Shown piece after piece: positions 37,955 to 47,218 of a stretch of 64,000 bases of DNA. A program made the position numbers and the translations under genes. How positions within the stretch are numbered: the stretch's first letter is position 1; the number at the start of each line of letters is the position of its first letter. The stretch comes from Rhodoferax ferrireducens (GTDB lineage: Bacteria > Pseudomonadota > Gammaproteobacteria > Burkholderiales > Burkholderiaceae_C). The stretch spans positions 345,794 to 409,793 of the forward strand of contig MTEI01000003.1 of NCBI GenBank assembly GCA_002083775.1, given 5' to 3'. A model generated the notes under the pieces. The model did no database searches, had not been told where the DNA came from, and saw only the letters and a program-made list of their open reading frames with translations.

Positions 37955-38392
37955 ATGACCAAGCGCCAGTGTTCGGTGTGTGGGCGAAACTTCGAACCTG
38001 ACCCACGTGTACCCAAGCAAACGGTATGTACCGATGCCGCTTGCAAGCGCGAACGCAAGCGAATCTGGCAGCAGCAAAAGCGCCAGTCCGACCCGGATTA
38101 CCGTGACAACCAGCGCCGGTCTGCCAAAGACTGGGCGCAGCGGCACAGCAGCTACTGGGAAGAATACCGGCTCGCCAATCCCGACTACGCCGAAACCAAT
38201 CGCCGCCAGCAGCAGATTCGCAACAACAAGCAAAGGCAAGCCACCGTTGCAAAGATGGACGCGTCCACACTGCACCAGCCACTTCTTGCGGGCAGGTATC
38301 GCCTGACACGGATCGACGGAAATGACAAGGCGATCTCTGGCATTTGGACGGTTGAAATCACGGTGCTTTCTGGCCCAAAACCCCGCTCCTGA
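37955..38392 (+). CDS. Small zinc-ribbon-like protein of the recombinase module
   Basis: 145-residue basic protein. Its N-terminus has a likely zinc site, CSVCGRNFEPDPRVPKQTVCTDAACKRERKR, with four cysteines, followed by a glutamine- and arginine-rich helical region. It could bind nucleic acid. I recall similar proteins directly upstream of large serine recombinases that travel with ParB-like genes. The ATG at 37955 follows GGCAAG. The role is not established; a recombination directionality or accessory factor is one possibility. Confidence 0.72.
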   Translation: MTKRQCSVCGRNFEPDPRVPKQTVCTDAACKRERKRIWQQQKRQSDPDYRDNQRRSAKDWAQRHSSYWEEYRLANPDYAETNRRQQQIRNNKQRQATVAKMDASTLHQPLLAGRYRLTRIDGNDKAISGIWTVEITVLSGPKPRS

Positions 38393-38576
38393 AAATTGCA
38401 AAGAGACGACGTGATCGCCAAAAAGGCTGGGAACTGCTAACGTCCTTTGAGCGATTTGTCGTGCTGATGGCGTGAAGGTCTCTCGCCAGATTCAAAGTGC
38501 TTCAAAACGTGTAGCCACAGCATCAAGCGACGTTCAGGACATAAAGGTCAGAGCAGTAAAGGGATGAATCGAGGCA

Positions 38577-40151
38577 ATGAACGCCACCTCTAAAAAGGTT
38601 CCGAAAAGTGACCCGCTCAAGTTTAGGGCAGCCGAATACGTGCGGATGTCCACTGAACATCAGCAGTACTCCACGCTAAACCAAGCGGCTGCAATCGCTA
38701 GGTACGCGGAAGAACACGGATTGACGGTTGTTCAAACTTATACCGATGCGGGCAGAAGCGGACTGACCATTGATGGCCGCCCAGGCCTCCAGCAACTCAT
38801 CAAAGACGTACAAACCGGTGCAGCCGACTTCAAAACAATCCTGGTGTATGACGTCAGTCGTTGGGGTAGATTTCAAGATGCAGACGAAAGTGCATATTAT
38901 GAATATCTTTGCCGTAAGTCAGGAATCGAAATAACTTATTGCGCAGAGCAATTTAAAAATGATGGCAGTATTACATCAACCATTGTCAAATCAATCAAAC
39001 GTGCAATGGCTGGCGAATTCAGTCGAGAGCTCTCTGTAAAAGTATTTAACGGTCAATGCCGACTCATTGAAACTGGTTACCGGCAGGGCGGACATGCGGG
39101 ACTGGGATTACGCCGGGTATTAGTCAATAAAGATGGCATCGCGAAAGCCACTCTGGCCTTTGGTGAGCAAAAAAGCCTGCAAACTGACCACGTAATCTTA
39201 GTTGCAGGTCCAAAAGAAGAAATTCGAATCGTTCACAAGATTTATCACTGGTTTGTAAAGGATGGGCTCAGTAAGATAAAAATCGCTGCACGTCTCAACA
39301 AGCAAGGAATCAAAAGTGACCTCGGCCGCACATGGACATCAAGTGCGATACATACTTTGCTTACAAACGAAAAATACATAGGAAACAATGTTTATAACAA
39401 AAGCTCAAAAAAACTAAAGTCGATTCATGTTTCGAACACGCCTGAAACATGGATACGCAAGGATGCCGCTTTTGAAGCAATAGTTCCAATTGAGCTATTT
39501 AATGCCGCAAAAAAAATAATTGATGAACGCAGTGCAACTCTCAAAAACGCAACAATGCTCGATCACTTGCGCTCGATATACAAAGAATATGGATATCTGT
39601 CACAGAAGCTGTTGAAAAAAATTTCAAAAACGCATAGAACACCTACTCCGACCACCTATCACAAACACTTTAATGGATTGTTAAACGCCTATCGAGAAAT
39701 TGGTTATAAAAGGGATGCGAGAGAGAAGGCAGAAAACACTAGACTGCAATCTATCGCCATATATGATGAAGTTGAAAAACAGGTCTCACAAATCTTTGTC
39801 AACGCTGGTGCAACTGTAATAAAAATCCCTATCGATCAAACCTTATTAATTAATAATGAATTTAGTATCAGAATTCGAATTCTTCGCTTTTCTGTTAGGT
39901 CCAATCGGGAGTCAGTTTGGTACATGCACGATCGAATAATTCGTCACACTGACCTAACGATCGTGGTACGACTCGACAAAGCAAACCAAGGCCCAATGGA
40001 TTACTACTTGGTGCCAAAGAGCGAGGCATCGTTTGGCTTGACCATTCATGAGTCTAGGGCCAGCACAGTAGACCAATTCCGCTACCCCAACCTTGACTAC
40101 CTCGTCCAAATGGCCGGACAAGCCACCATCCACGGGCCCCAACATGCCTGA
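38577..40151 (+). CDS. Large serine recombinase
   Basis: 524-residue recombinase. The N-terminal resolvase domain (residues about 18-160) has YVRMSTEHQQYST with catalytic S25, and VYDVSRWGRFQD and the SIKRAMAGEFSRELS segment typical of large serine recombinases. A recombinase domain (about 180-300) with GLGLRRVL and LLTNEKYIGNNVYNK follows. The C-terminal third differs from phage integrases and ends in a domain with LTIVVRLDKANQGPMDYYLVP. Roughly 38890-39980 is much more AT-rich than both ends, indicating a mosaic origin. It overlaps the first ParB-like gene by 8 bases. Confidence 0.92.
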   Translation: MNATSKKVPKSDPLKFRAAEYVRMSTEHQQYSTLNQAAAIARYAEEHGLTVVQTYTDAGRSGLTIDGRPGLQQLIKDVQTGAADFKTILVYDVSRWGRFQDADESAYYEYLCRKSGIEITYCAEQFKNDGSITSTIVKSIKRAMAGEFSRELSVKVFNGQCRLIETGYRQGGHAGLGLRRVLVNKDGIAKATLAFGEQKSLQTDHVILVAGPKEEIRIVHKIYHWFVKDGLSKIKIAARLNKQGIKSDLGRTWTSSAIHTLLTNEKYIGNNVYNKSSKKLKSIHVSNTPETWIRKDAAFEAIVPIELFNAAKKIIDERSATLKNATMLDHLRSIYKEYGYLSQKLLKKISKTHRTPTPTTYHKHFNGLLNAYREIGYKRDAREKAENTRLQSIAIYDEVEKQVSQIFVNAGATVIKIPIDQTLLINNEFSIRIRILRFSVRSNRESVWYMHDRIIRHTDLTIVVRLDKANQGPMDYYLVPKSEASFGLTIHESRASTVDQFRYPNLDYLVQMAGQATIHGPQHA

Positions 40152-41046
40152 AAACAAAATAGCATCATCCGTGCAAGTGATCCCGGTCGATCGCATTGAT
40201 GTCCTCAACACCCGTGACCGAAATGGCAACGTCTTCGGCGAGATCGTCGAGAACATCAAATCGGTTGGCCTCAAGAAACCCATCAGCGTGACACCTCGCA
40301 TTGCGCCGGATGGCTCAGAACGCTACCTGCTGGTTTGTGGGGAAGGGCGTCTCAAAGCCTTTCGGGCCTTGGGTGAATCCAGCATACCGGCGATGGTCAT
40401 CGATGTCAGCGATGAAGACGCCTACATCATGAGCTTGGCAGAAAACATCGCCCGGCGCCACTACCGACCAATGGAACTGCTCGCTGGCATCCGCCATCTG
40501 CGCGATCAGGGCAATGACCGGAAAACGATCGTAAAAAAGACCGGCCTTTCTCCTGAATATGTAAGCGGGATTCTGACGCTGCTTCAACATGGTGAGGAGC
40601 AACTGCTTGTTGCGGTGCAACAGGGACGCCTTCCAATCCATGCAGCCCTCACGATTGTTGGAGCCGGTGAAGATGACCAAGCAATTCAGTCTGCCCTCCA
40701 GGACGCCTATGAGTCAGGAAAATTGCGCGGCAAGTCCCTGTTCCAGGCCCGGCGTGTCATCGAGAGAATGCAAACCGCTGGGCAGACTGGCGCACGCAAA
40801 TCGCGCAAGCGGAACGGTGAAGTCAGCGCATCCAGCCTGGTACGTAGCTATCAGAAGGAAGTCGAACGCCAACAAACCATCGTTAAGCGCGCCGAAGACG
40901 CTCAACGGCGCATTCTTTTCGTCATCGAGGCATTGCGACACCTGTTGGCAGTCGACGGGTTCACCCAAATTTTGCGCAAAGAGCGGCTGGACACGCTTCC
41001 AAAATACCTGGCCGAGCGCGTCTGGCCAACCGGGAACAAGGCATGA
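40144..41046 (+). CDS. ParB-like partition protein
   Basis: 300-residue ParB/Spo0J-type protein: N-terminal ParB nuclease-like domain (VIPVDRIDVLNTRDRN, LKKPISVTP, YLLVCGEGRLKAFRALGESSIPAMVID, then SLAENIARRHYRPMELLAGI) and a central HTH (KKTGLSPEYVSGILTLLQHGEEQLLVAVQQGRLPIHAAL). The C-terminus is helical and basic. The ATG at 40144 overlaps the recombinase stop. No ParA ATPase gene accompanies it, which is unusual for partition and suggests a role in the recombinase module instead. Confidence 0.88.
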   Translation: MPENKIASSVQVIPVDRIDVLNTRDRNGNVFGEIVENIKSVGLKKPISVTPRIAPDGSERYLLVCGEGRLKAFRALGESSIPAMVIDVSDEDAYIMSLAENIARRHYRPMELLAGIRHLRDQGNDRKTIVKKTGLSPEYVSGILTLLQHGEEQLLVAVQQGRLPIHAALTIVGAGEDDQAIQSALQDAYESGKLRGKSLFQARRVIERMQTAGQTGARKSRKRNGEVSASSLVRSYQKEVERQQTIVKRAEDAQRRILFVIEALRHLLAVDGFTQILRKERLDTLPKYLAERVWPTGNKA

Positions 41047-41921
41047 ACAAGGTTGGCATTGCATTCACCACTGATTTGCTCCAAGTGCCTCTGGACAACA
41101 TTTTGCCGCTGCACAAAGCGCCGCCAAATTTGTTGCTGTCGATCAAGTACAAGCAAATCAAAGCATCCATCGTCGACGTGGGCATGATTGAGCCGCTTTC
41201 TGTGTCACTTACTGAGCCCAATGCGGACAAATACATGTTGCTTGACGGGCATGTGCGGCTAAGCGTCGCGCGCGAACTGGCTTGGGTGACGGTCCCCTGC
41301 CTTGTCGCATCCGACGATGAGTCCTACACCTACAACAACCGGATCAATCGCCTCAGCTCGGTGCAAGAGCACCTCATGCTGCGCCGCGCGGTTGAGCGGG
41401 GTGTGGCACCTGAGCGGCTTGCCAAGGCGCTTTGTGTGAACATCGGTCAGATCACCCGCAAGGTAAACCTGCTCCAAGGGATTTGTCCAGAGGCAATTTC
41501 CCTGCTGAAAGACCGGCAGTTTTCCCCTGAAGTGGCCCGCATCCTGCGCAAAATGAAGCCCACCCGCCAGGTAGAGTGCATCGATTTGATGTCGTCTGCC
41601 AACACACTGACAATTTCCTACGCAGAAGCCATGCTGGCAGCTACCCCCGCAGCCATGCTGGTTGAAGGCAAGAAACCGGCGCGTTTGGCCGGTGTGGGCA
41701 ACGACCAAGTCCTCAAAATGGAGCGGGAATTGGGCAACCTGCAAACTCAGTACAAACTGGTAGAGCAGACCTACGGCCAGGAGGTGTTGAACCTGGTGCT
41801 GGCCAAAGGCTACCTTACCAAGCTCCTGCGTAATGAATCCGTTGCGGCTTATTTGCGCGCCGAAGAGCCAGAGCTTTTTGCTGAATTCGAATCAATCGTC
41901 CAAACCACCTCGCTTGAGTAA
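41043..41921 (+). CDS. ParB/RepB-like protein, second paralogue
   Basis: 292-residue ParB-related protein with a RepB-type C-terminal region. The N-terminal part has QVPLDNILPLHKAPPNLLLSIKYKQIKASIVDVGMIEPLSV and LLDGHVRLSVARELAW; the middle has HTH-like RLAKALCVNIGQITRKVNLLQGI; the C-terminus has VLNLVLAKGYLTKLLRNESVAAYLRAEEPELFAEF. It starts in an ATGA overlap with the previous ParB-like gene, so the two proteins are made together and may form a hetero-complex. It ends the recombinase module. Confidence 0.85.
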   Translation: MNKVGIAFTTDLLQVPLDNILPLHKAPPNLLLSIKYKQIKASIVDVGMIEPLSVSLTEPNADKYMLLDGHVRLSVARELAWVTVPCLVASDDESYTYNNRINRLSSVQEHLMLRRAVERGVAPERLAKALCVNIGQITRKVNLLQGICPEAISLLKDRQFSPEVARILRKMKPTRQVECIDLMSSANTLTISYAEAMLAATPAAMLVEGKKPARLAGVGNDQVLKMERELGNLQTQYKLVEQTYGQEVLNLVLAKGYLTKLLRNESVAAYLRAEEPELFAEFESIVQTTSLE

Positions 41922-42066
41922 GCAGCCCTATTTGCCTCGCTAACCGTCCCCCCTAGTCCAATCGGACTATTGTGGTGCCCAGGTATTGCTGGCACATTCC
42001 AGCCTTCTTATCAGTACGCTACAGCTTTGCTACCATCTTTGGCTACTGGAAAGTGCACCACACCCC

Positions 42067-42544
42067 ATGACCGCACAGCCTGGCATTCAACCCCCTTAGC
42101 CCAGCCGCTCTCAAGGCGCTGTTGCCTTGGCTGCCTGTCGTCATCGGGCTGGCGGTGCAATACCCAATTTCTCGCACCGGGGTAACACTGCGCATTGGCC
42201 AATATATGCTGCTGGTGGCAGACGCCTGCGCTGGCTTGCACACGTTGTTAACTTTGGAGGCGCTTGGTTTGCTGTACCTGAACGTGGTGCGGCGCGACTC
42301 TGCGATTCGCAACATTGGCCTGGCAATTTTGATTGTGCCCATCTCGTTTACTGCCAACGTCATCCGCGTGATCACCCTCACGCTGGTCACCTACCACCTG
42401 GGCGACGCCGCTGGCCAGGGCTTTTTACATGGCTTTGCGGGCATGGTTCTGTTTATAAGTGCGCTGCTGCTGATCATCGGGTTTGACACGGTGTTGCAAA
42501 CGTTTGAAGCCTACCGGCGGCGCGGCGTTGTGGCAAAAGTATAA
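42067..42544 (+). pseudogene. Decayed exosortase copy (internal deletion and frameshift)
   Basis: Remnant of a second exosortase gene. The reading [10 protein letters not shown] begins at 42067, a one-base frameshift follows in the CCCCCTTAG stretch, and the next frame continues [19 protein letters not shown]. This is joined directly to [29 protein letters not shown], so about 130 residues found in the intact gene at 43208 are missing. The C-terminal Cys, Arg and His motifs are still readable. Without the N-terminal membrane helices it should not work. Confidence 0.85.
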
Positions 42545-42548
42545 GCAA

Positions 42549-42596
42549 AATAAGCCTCTAGCCCTTATTCAACAAGGGCTAGAAGCTATTTAATAC
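42549..42596 (+). repeat. Dispersed intergenic palindrome, copy 5
   Basis: TAAGCCTCTAGCCCTTATTC, then AACAAGGGCTAGAAGCTATT. It follows the exosortase pseudogene and, with copy 6, brackets a 55-codon frame. Confidence 0.72.
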
Positions 42597-42782
42597 ATAG
42601 TGCTCTTGATGACCTCTTTCACCCACCGCACCGTTCTGATGGCCCCAGCGGCCAAGCTGCCGGGCCAACGCATCAAACTGTCAAAAGCTTATGTTAGAAC
42701 CCTAGGCTGCGCGCCACACCTGCTGCGCCAAGGGTTTTACACCGGTTGGCAATGCGACGTGATGGCAAAACCATGAACACAT

Positions 42783-42828
42783 CAGCCTCTAGGCCCTATG
42801 CCGTAGGCGCTGGTAGCTATTAAATTGA
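42783..42828 (+). repeat. Dispersed intergenic palindrome, copy 6 (degenerate)
   Basis: CAGCCTCTAGGCCCTATGC, then GTAGGCGCTGGTAGCTATTAAA. The ends match the family, and the centre is altered. Confidence 0.6.
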
Positions 42829-43207
42829 TTACGACAAATATGAAGCTTTCAGCCAAACCTTTTGACTTGTTAGGCCCGATACATATTTTTGCTACCCTGG
42901 CGGGGCCCCTACCTACACCCGGCTTGCCAACCTTAGCCGTGCTGATAGCAGCCACTGTGCTCTCCAAGTCGCGAGAGCTACTGGGCCACCCAGAAGTGGT
43001 GACTATGCAGCCGCGGAAACCACAACTGCAGGAGCGGGTGCGGCTCTGCTGGTGGCAAGAAAAACCAAAACCTGCTGCCCGCTGCCAAGACTGCTCGCCC
43101 GTTGCCTGCAAGATCGAGGCAAGGTTATTGGGCCGCGATACCGAATGGTATTTAATCCACTTATTGAGTTTAGTAACGGGCGGTAACGATTTACGGCATC
43201 CCCAAAT

Positions 43208-44098
43208 ATGAACACTTCAAAAATTTATCTAGGCAAGTCTGCCCGTACCGCGCGTACGGAGCTTTTGGTTTGGCTACCCATCATTGTTGGGTTAGGTGCG
43301 TTGTATATCCCCAGTTTGTACGATCTTTTCAACGGTGTCTGGAGCGAAGACGAGCAGGCACACGGGCCGATCGTTTTGGCCATCTCTTGCTGGCTGATCT
43401 ATCGCAAATGGCCCGCCATGCTCAAAGCCAGTAACGGTGAGACGGCTCCATTGGCGGGTTGGACGCTGCTGGCTATTGGCCTGTTCAGTTACGTCATTGG
43501 CCGCTCTCAGGCTGTCATCCAACTTGAGATTGGCGCGGTGCTGCCGGTTTTGATAGGCCTAATCCTGATCATGCATGGTGCTGCGGCATTGAAAAAAATG
43601 TGGTTTCCACTTTTCTTCATGCTCTTCATGATTCCGCTTCCGGGCGTTCTGGTGCAAACCCTTACCATTCCGCTCAAAACCGCTGTGTCAATCGTTGCCG
43701 AGCACATTCTGTACGCGTTTGACTACCCCATCGCCAGAACCGGTGTCATTTTACGGGTTGGCCAATACCAAATGCTGGTGGCCGATGCCTGCGCCGGGCT
43801 ACACACTCTTTTCACCCTTGAAGCCCTTGGCCTGCTTTACATGAACCTCATGGGCCATGAGTCTTTGAAAAGAAACCTAGCGCTGGCTTCTGTGATTGTG
43901 CCTATCTCTTTCATATCGAACGTCATCCGAGTTATGGTTTTAGTTTTGATCACTTACCACTTTGGTGATGCGGCGGGCCAAGGCTTTCTACACGGCTTTG
44001 CGGGCATGACCCTTTTCTTGAGCGCGCTCTTGCTGATCATTGCAGTAGATGCGCTTTTAGGCAAGCTCATTAAAGACAAGGTGCCTCATGCTGCTTAA
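43208..44098 (+). CDS. xrtB: Exosortase (EpsH/XrtB type)
   Basis: 296-residue polytopic inner-membrane protease/transpeptidase that recognises PEP-CTERM tails. Catalytic residues are present: C195 in [19 protein letters not shown]241 in NVIRVMVLV and H262 in GFLHGFAGM. About eight hydrophobic segments are visible. The direct EpsI partner downstream and the polysaccharide cluster around it are typical. Likely substrates in this window are the PEP-CTERM proteins ending at 10082, 11800, 60920 and 63924. The B subtype is my best guess from context. It overlaps epsI by 11 bases. Confidence 0.92.
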   Translation: MNTSKIYLGKSARTARTELLVWLPIIVGLGALYIPSLYDLFNGVWSEDEQAHGPIVLAISCWLIYRKWPAMLKASNGETAPLAGWTLLAIGLFSYVIGRSQAVIQLEIGAVLPVLIGLILIMHGAAALKKMWFPLFFMLFMIPLPGVLVQTLTIPLKTAVSIVAEHILYAFDYPIARTGVILRVGQYQMLVADACAGLHTLFTLEALGLLYMNLMGHESLKRNLALASVIVPISFISNVIRVMVLVLITYHFGDAAGQGFLHGFAGMTLFLSALLLIIAVDALLGKLIKDKVPHAA

Positions 44099-44786
44099 GA
44101 ACTCCCGCACGCCAGCACTTTTGCAGGCAATGCTGGTTGCGGCCGTCATGCTGTGTGCCGCCGGTGCGGCCAACAAGTTGAAACCCACCCAAAGGTTATC
44201 TGAACTCAAACCCCGCATTGAGCTTGCCCAACAAGTCCCTAAAGCCTTTGGCAACTGGGCTGAAGACCTGAGCCAAGTGCCCGTGCTGCCTGACCCGCAA
44301 GTACAGGCTAGGCTTGACGTGCTCTATTCCTCCACATTGGCGCGCACCTACCGTAATACCGCTGGCCAGCGTGTGATGCTTTCGATAGCCTATGGCAGTG
44401 ACCAAAGCTCTGAGGCAACTTCAGTGCATCGCCCGGAGTTTTGTTATAGCTCGCAGGGCTTCAATGTAAGCAACCTTGGCGAGTCTGCCGCGCCCATTGG
44501 CCAGCGCAACCTGACTGTGCAGCGGCTCCGCGCAGTGCTGGGGCAGCGCCGCGAACCCATCACCTACTGGATCACGCTGGACGAAACAGCTACGCTGCCC
44601 GGTATTGGCCGCAAGTTAAATCAATTGCGATTTGGCCTGCGCGGCCAAATACCTGACGGCTTGCTGTTCCGGGTGTCATCCATTGACATGGATGATGCTG
44701 AAGGCTTCAAACTGCAAGAACAGTTTCTAAACGATCTGGCTGCCAGCATGGAGCCATCTTTACTCAAACGCTACTTCGGTAGCTAA
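44088..44786 (+). CDS. epsI: EpsI family exosortase-associated protein
   Basis: 232-residue protein with one N-terminal membrane segment ([21 protein letters not shown]) and the EpsI signature [16 protein letters not shown] near residue 110. EpsI proteins are encoded next to or fused to exosortases and are thought to assist exopolysaccharide production or exosortase function; the exact activity is unknown. The ATG at 44088 overlaps the exosortase gene. Confidence 0.9.
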   Translation: MLLKNSRTPALLQAMLVAAVMLCAAGAANKLKPTQRLSELKPRIELAQQVPKAFGNWAEDLSQVPVLPDPQVQARLDVLYSSTLARTYRNTAGQRVMLSIAYGSDQSSEATSVHRPEFCYSSQGFNVSNLGESAAPIGQRNLTVQRLRAVLGQRREPITYWITLDETATLPGIGRKLNQLRFGLRGQIPDGLLFRVSSIDMDDAEGFKLQEQFLNDLAASMEPSLLKRYFGS

Positions 44787-44811
44787 CAATTTGTCTTCCA
44801 ATTTGAATAGT

Positions 44812-45927
44812 ATGAAAAAAATAGCACTCATCACTGGTATCACGGGGCAAGATGGCTCTTATCTTGCTGAACTCCTGCTCAAAAAAGGCTACGAAGTGCA
44901 TGGCATCAAACGCCGGGCCTCCAGTTTCAACACCGACCGCATCGACCACCTGTACCAAGACCCGCATGAGTCCAACCACAGCTTTACCCTGCACTACGGC
45001 GACCTGACCGACACCAGCAACCTCACCCGCATCATCCAGCTGGTGCAGCCAGACGAAATCTATAACCTGGGAGCCATGAGCCATGTGGCGGTGAGCTTTG
45101 AGAGCCCCGAATACACCGCAGACGCTGACGGCATGGGCGCGCTGCGCATCCTGGAGGCCATCCGTATCCTGGGCCTGGAGAAAAAAACCCGCTTTTACCA
45201 AGCCAGTACCAGCGAGCTGTATGGCCTGGTGCAAGAAATCCCACAAAAAGAGACCACCCCGTTTTACCCGCGCAGCCCCTACGCCGTGGCCAAGATGTAT
45301 GCCTACTGGATTACCGTGAACTACCGCGAGGCCTATGGCATGTATGCCTGCAACGGTATTTTGTTCAACCACGAGAGCCCGCTGCGTGGCGAAACCTTCG
45401 TTACCCGCAAGATCACCCGCGCCATCAGCCGTATTGCGCTGGGCCTGCAAGACTGCCTGTACTTGGGCAACATGAGCGCTCTGCGCGACTGGGGCCACGC
45501 CCGTGACTATGTCGAGATGCAATGGCTGATGCTACAGCAAGACCAGCCCGAAGACTTTGTCATAGCCACCGGCGTGCAATACAGCGTGCGCCAGTTTGTG
45601 GAATTTGCCGCACAAGAGCTGGGCATCGGCCTGACCTGGGCAGGCGAAGGCGCTGAAGAAACTGGCACCGTGAGCGCTGTCACTGGCAAAGAGGCCAAAT
45701 GCAAGGTGGGCGACGTCATCGTCAAGGTAGACCCACGCTACTACCGCCCCACCGAGGTGGAAACGTTGCTGGGCGACCCCACCAAGGCCAAAGAAAAGCT
45801 GGGCTGGGTGCCCAAAACCACCCTGAAAGAACTGGTGGCCGAAATGGTGCAAGCCGACTTCACCAGTGCCAAGCGTGACGCGCTGGTCAAACTGGCCGGC
45901 TTCCAAACCTTTGACCACCACGAGTAA
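44812..45927 (+). CDS. gmd: GDP-mannose 4,6-dehydratase
   Basis: 371-residue short-chain dehydrogenase converting GDP-D-mannose to GDP-4-dehydro-6-deoxy-D-mannose, the first step to GDP-L-fucose. The NADP-binding [15 protein letters not shown], the substrate block [38 protein letters not shown] with catalytic Y-x-x-x-K, and [21 protein letters not shown] are conserved. The ATG at 44812 was chosen; an in-frame TTG lies seven codons upstream. Its partner fucose synthase is at 47219. Confidence 0.97.
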   Translation: MKKIALITGITGQDGSYLAELLLKKGYEVHGIKRRASSFNTDRIDHLYQDPHESNHSFTLHYGDLTDTSNLTRIIQLVQPDEIYNLGAMSHVAVSFESPEYTADADGMGALRILEAIRILGLEKKTRFYQASTSELYGLVQEIPQKETTPFYPRSPYAVAKMYAYWITVNYREAYGMYACNGILFNHESPLRGETFVTRKITRAISRIALGLQDCLYLGNMSALRDWGHARDYVEMQWLMLQQDQPEDFVIATGVQYSVRQFVEFAAQELGIGLTWAGEGAEETGTVSAVTGKEAKCKVGDVIVKVDPRYYRPTEVETLLGDPTKAKEKLGWVPKTTLKELVAEMVQADFTSAKRDALVKLAGFQTFDHHE

Positions 45928-46065
45928 GCCAAGTATTGAAAGGTATCACTACATGATTAAGCTCAGGAAAACTGACAGCGTCAAAAACGCTGCCCCTCTC
46001 ACTTCTGTCTACACATGTACGAACCGATCCGTTGCCATCCAATATTTGTACCGGCGAGAACGAGC

Positions 46066-47169
46066 ATGATTATTGGTCATATAGATGGTGGCACAAATCC
46101 AAATAGCGTCAACGGCGTTAACTATGTGGTGTGGAGCCTTGCTGAAGCTCAAGCCGCAAAAGATCATACTGTCTATATCATAGTATTTGGCACACCATCT
46201 GCCTCCGACGTAACATATGCGACAAGGCGCGGTATCTCCTTTTTGGAGATTAGAGGTACGTTAGCTTTTCTTTCATGGATTTTTGGACTAAACAATTCAC
46301 CGCTTTTTGATATAGTTCATTTCCATTCTGTTTTCCTCCCTAAGCAATATTTGGTATCACTTTTTCTCAAACAGGCACGTTCTTTTGTTATTACTCCGCA
46401 TGGCTTATCATGGGTATTACTGAAAAAAAATTCACTCAGAAAACTTATTTACATCAAACTTTTTGACAAAGTTCATTTTCGACGAGCAGGAGCGGTATGC
46501 TCACTAAATTCTGAAGAGTCTTTAGTTCTAACCAATATATTCAAGGTTTCTCCTGAGTCTATTAAGCCTGTGTTTAACCCTGTAGTTTCTCATTCAGGGT
46601 ATCTTCCAAGATCTTCCAGCGAGAAACCTTTTCGAGTTGCATATCTTGGTCGTTTAGATCCCTTTATCAAAGGGATCGACATGCTCCTGGACATAGCTTC
46701 AAGACTTCCTCATGTATCTTTTGAAATATATAGCAATGATAGAAGATCTAGTTTAGATGGCCTAATAATTCCAGAGAATGTTTTCTTTTTTCCTGCCGTT
46801 TATGGTGAAGATAAATTCGAGGTCTTAAGCAAAGTTACTCTTTACATACAGACATCTCGGCATGAGGGCTTTCCTATTTCAATATTAGAGGCCATGAAAG
46901 CCGAGGTACCCGTCGCGATTACTGAAGCAATGCAAATATCTGAAATAGTCAATGAAAGAAAGATTGGTCTAGTGATGCCATTTGATGCAATAAAGGCTTC
47001 GGCTCTTCTTGATCAATATATGCATGACCCAGTGAAAATGAGCCAACATGTTAGTCAGGCTAAGCACTTCGCAAATGAAAACTGTAATCCTGCCAATGTT
47101 GCAACAGTACATCTTGATATATATACTCAAGTGTTAAAAAGCTTAGATTCACGTTCTACTGCGGTTTAA
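46066..47169 (+). CDS. Glycosyltransferase family 4
   Basis: About 367-residue GT-B glycosyltransferase. It opens MIIGHIDGGTNPNSVNGVNYVVWSLAEAQ. The C-terminal donor domain has RVAYLGRLDPFIKGIDMLLDIASRLP and a weakened E-x7-E region SRHEGFPISILEAMKAEVPVAI. It transfers a sugar from a nucleotide donor during assembly of the polymer repeat. The DNA is clearly more AT-rich than gmd before it, a sign of transfer. A 38-codon frame ending at the start codon (TGA overlapping ATG) may be a leader remnant. Confidence 0.9.
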   Translation: MIIGHIDGGTNPNSVNGVNYVVWSLAEAQAAKDHTVYIIVFGTPSASDVTYATRRGISFLEIRGTLAFLSWIFGLNNSPLFDIVHFHSVFLPKQYLVSLFLKQARSFVITPHGLSWVLLKKNSLRKLIYIKLFDKVHFRRAGAVCSLNSEESLVLTNIFKVSPESIKPVFNPVVSHSGYLPRSSSEKPFRVAYLGRLDPFIKGIDMLLDIASRLPHVSFEIYSNDRRSSLDGLIIPENVFFFPAVYGEDKFEVLSKVTLYIQTSRHEGFPISILEAMKAEVPVAITEAMQISEIVNERKIGLVMPFDAIKASALLDQYMHDPVKMSQHVSQAKHFANENCNPANVATVHLDIYTQVLKSLDSRSTAV

Positions 47170-47218
47170 GTTGTGATGTGATTTGTTGTCTTGTAAACAA
47201 GAAAATGGGAAAGATGTG

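Larger units (their letters stand above)
42545..43207. other. Gap between exosortase copies
   Basis: Holds two palindrome copies, one 55-codon frame at 42609-42776 (starting MTSFTHRTVLMAPAAKLPG) without recognisable homology or ribosome-binding site, and otherwise noncoding sequence that must contain the promoter of the exosortase operon. A 128-codon frame at 42825-43211 looks spurious. Confidence 0.5.

Noticed and set aside
42825..43211. 128-codon plus-strand frame before the exosortase
   Set aside because: No family resemblance or ribosome-binding site, it starts within a palindrome copy, and it overlaps the probable promoter of the exosortase operon.
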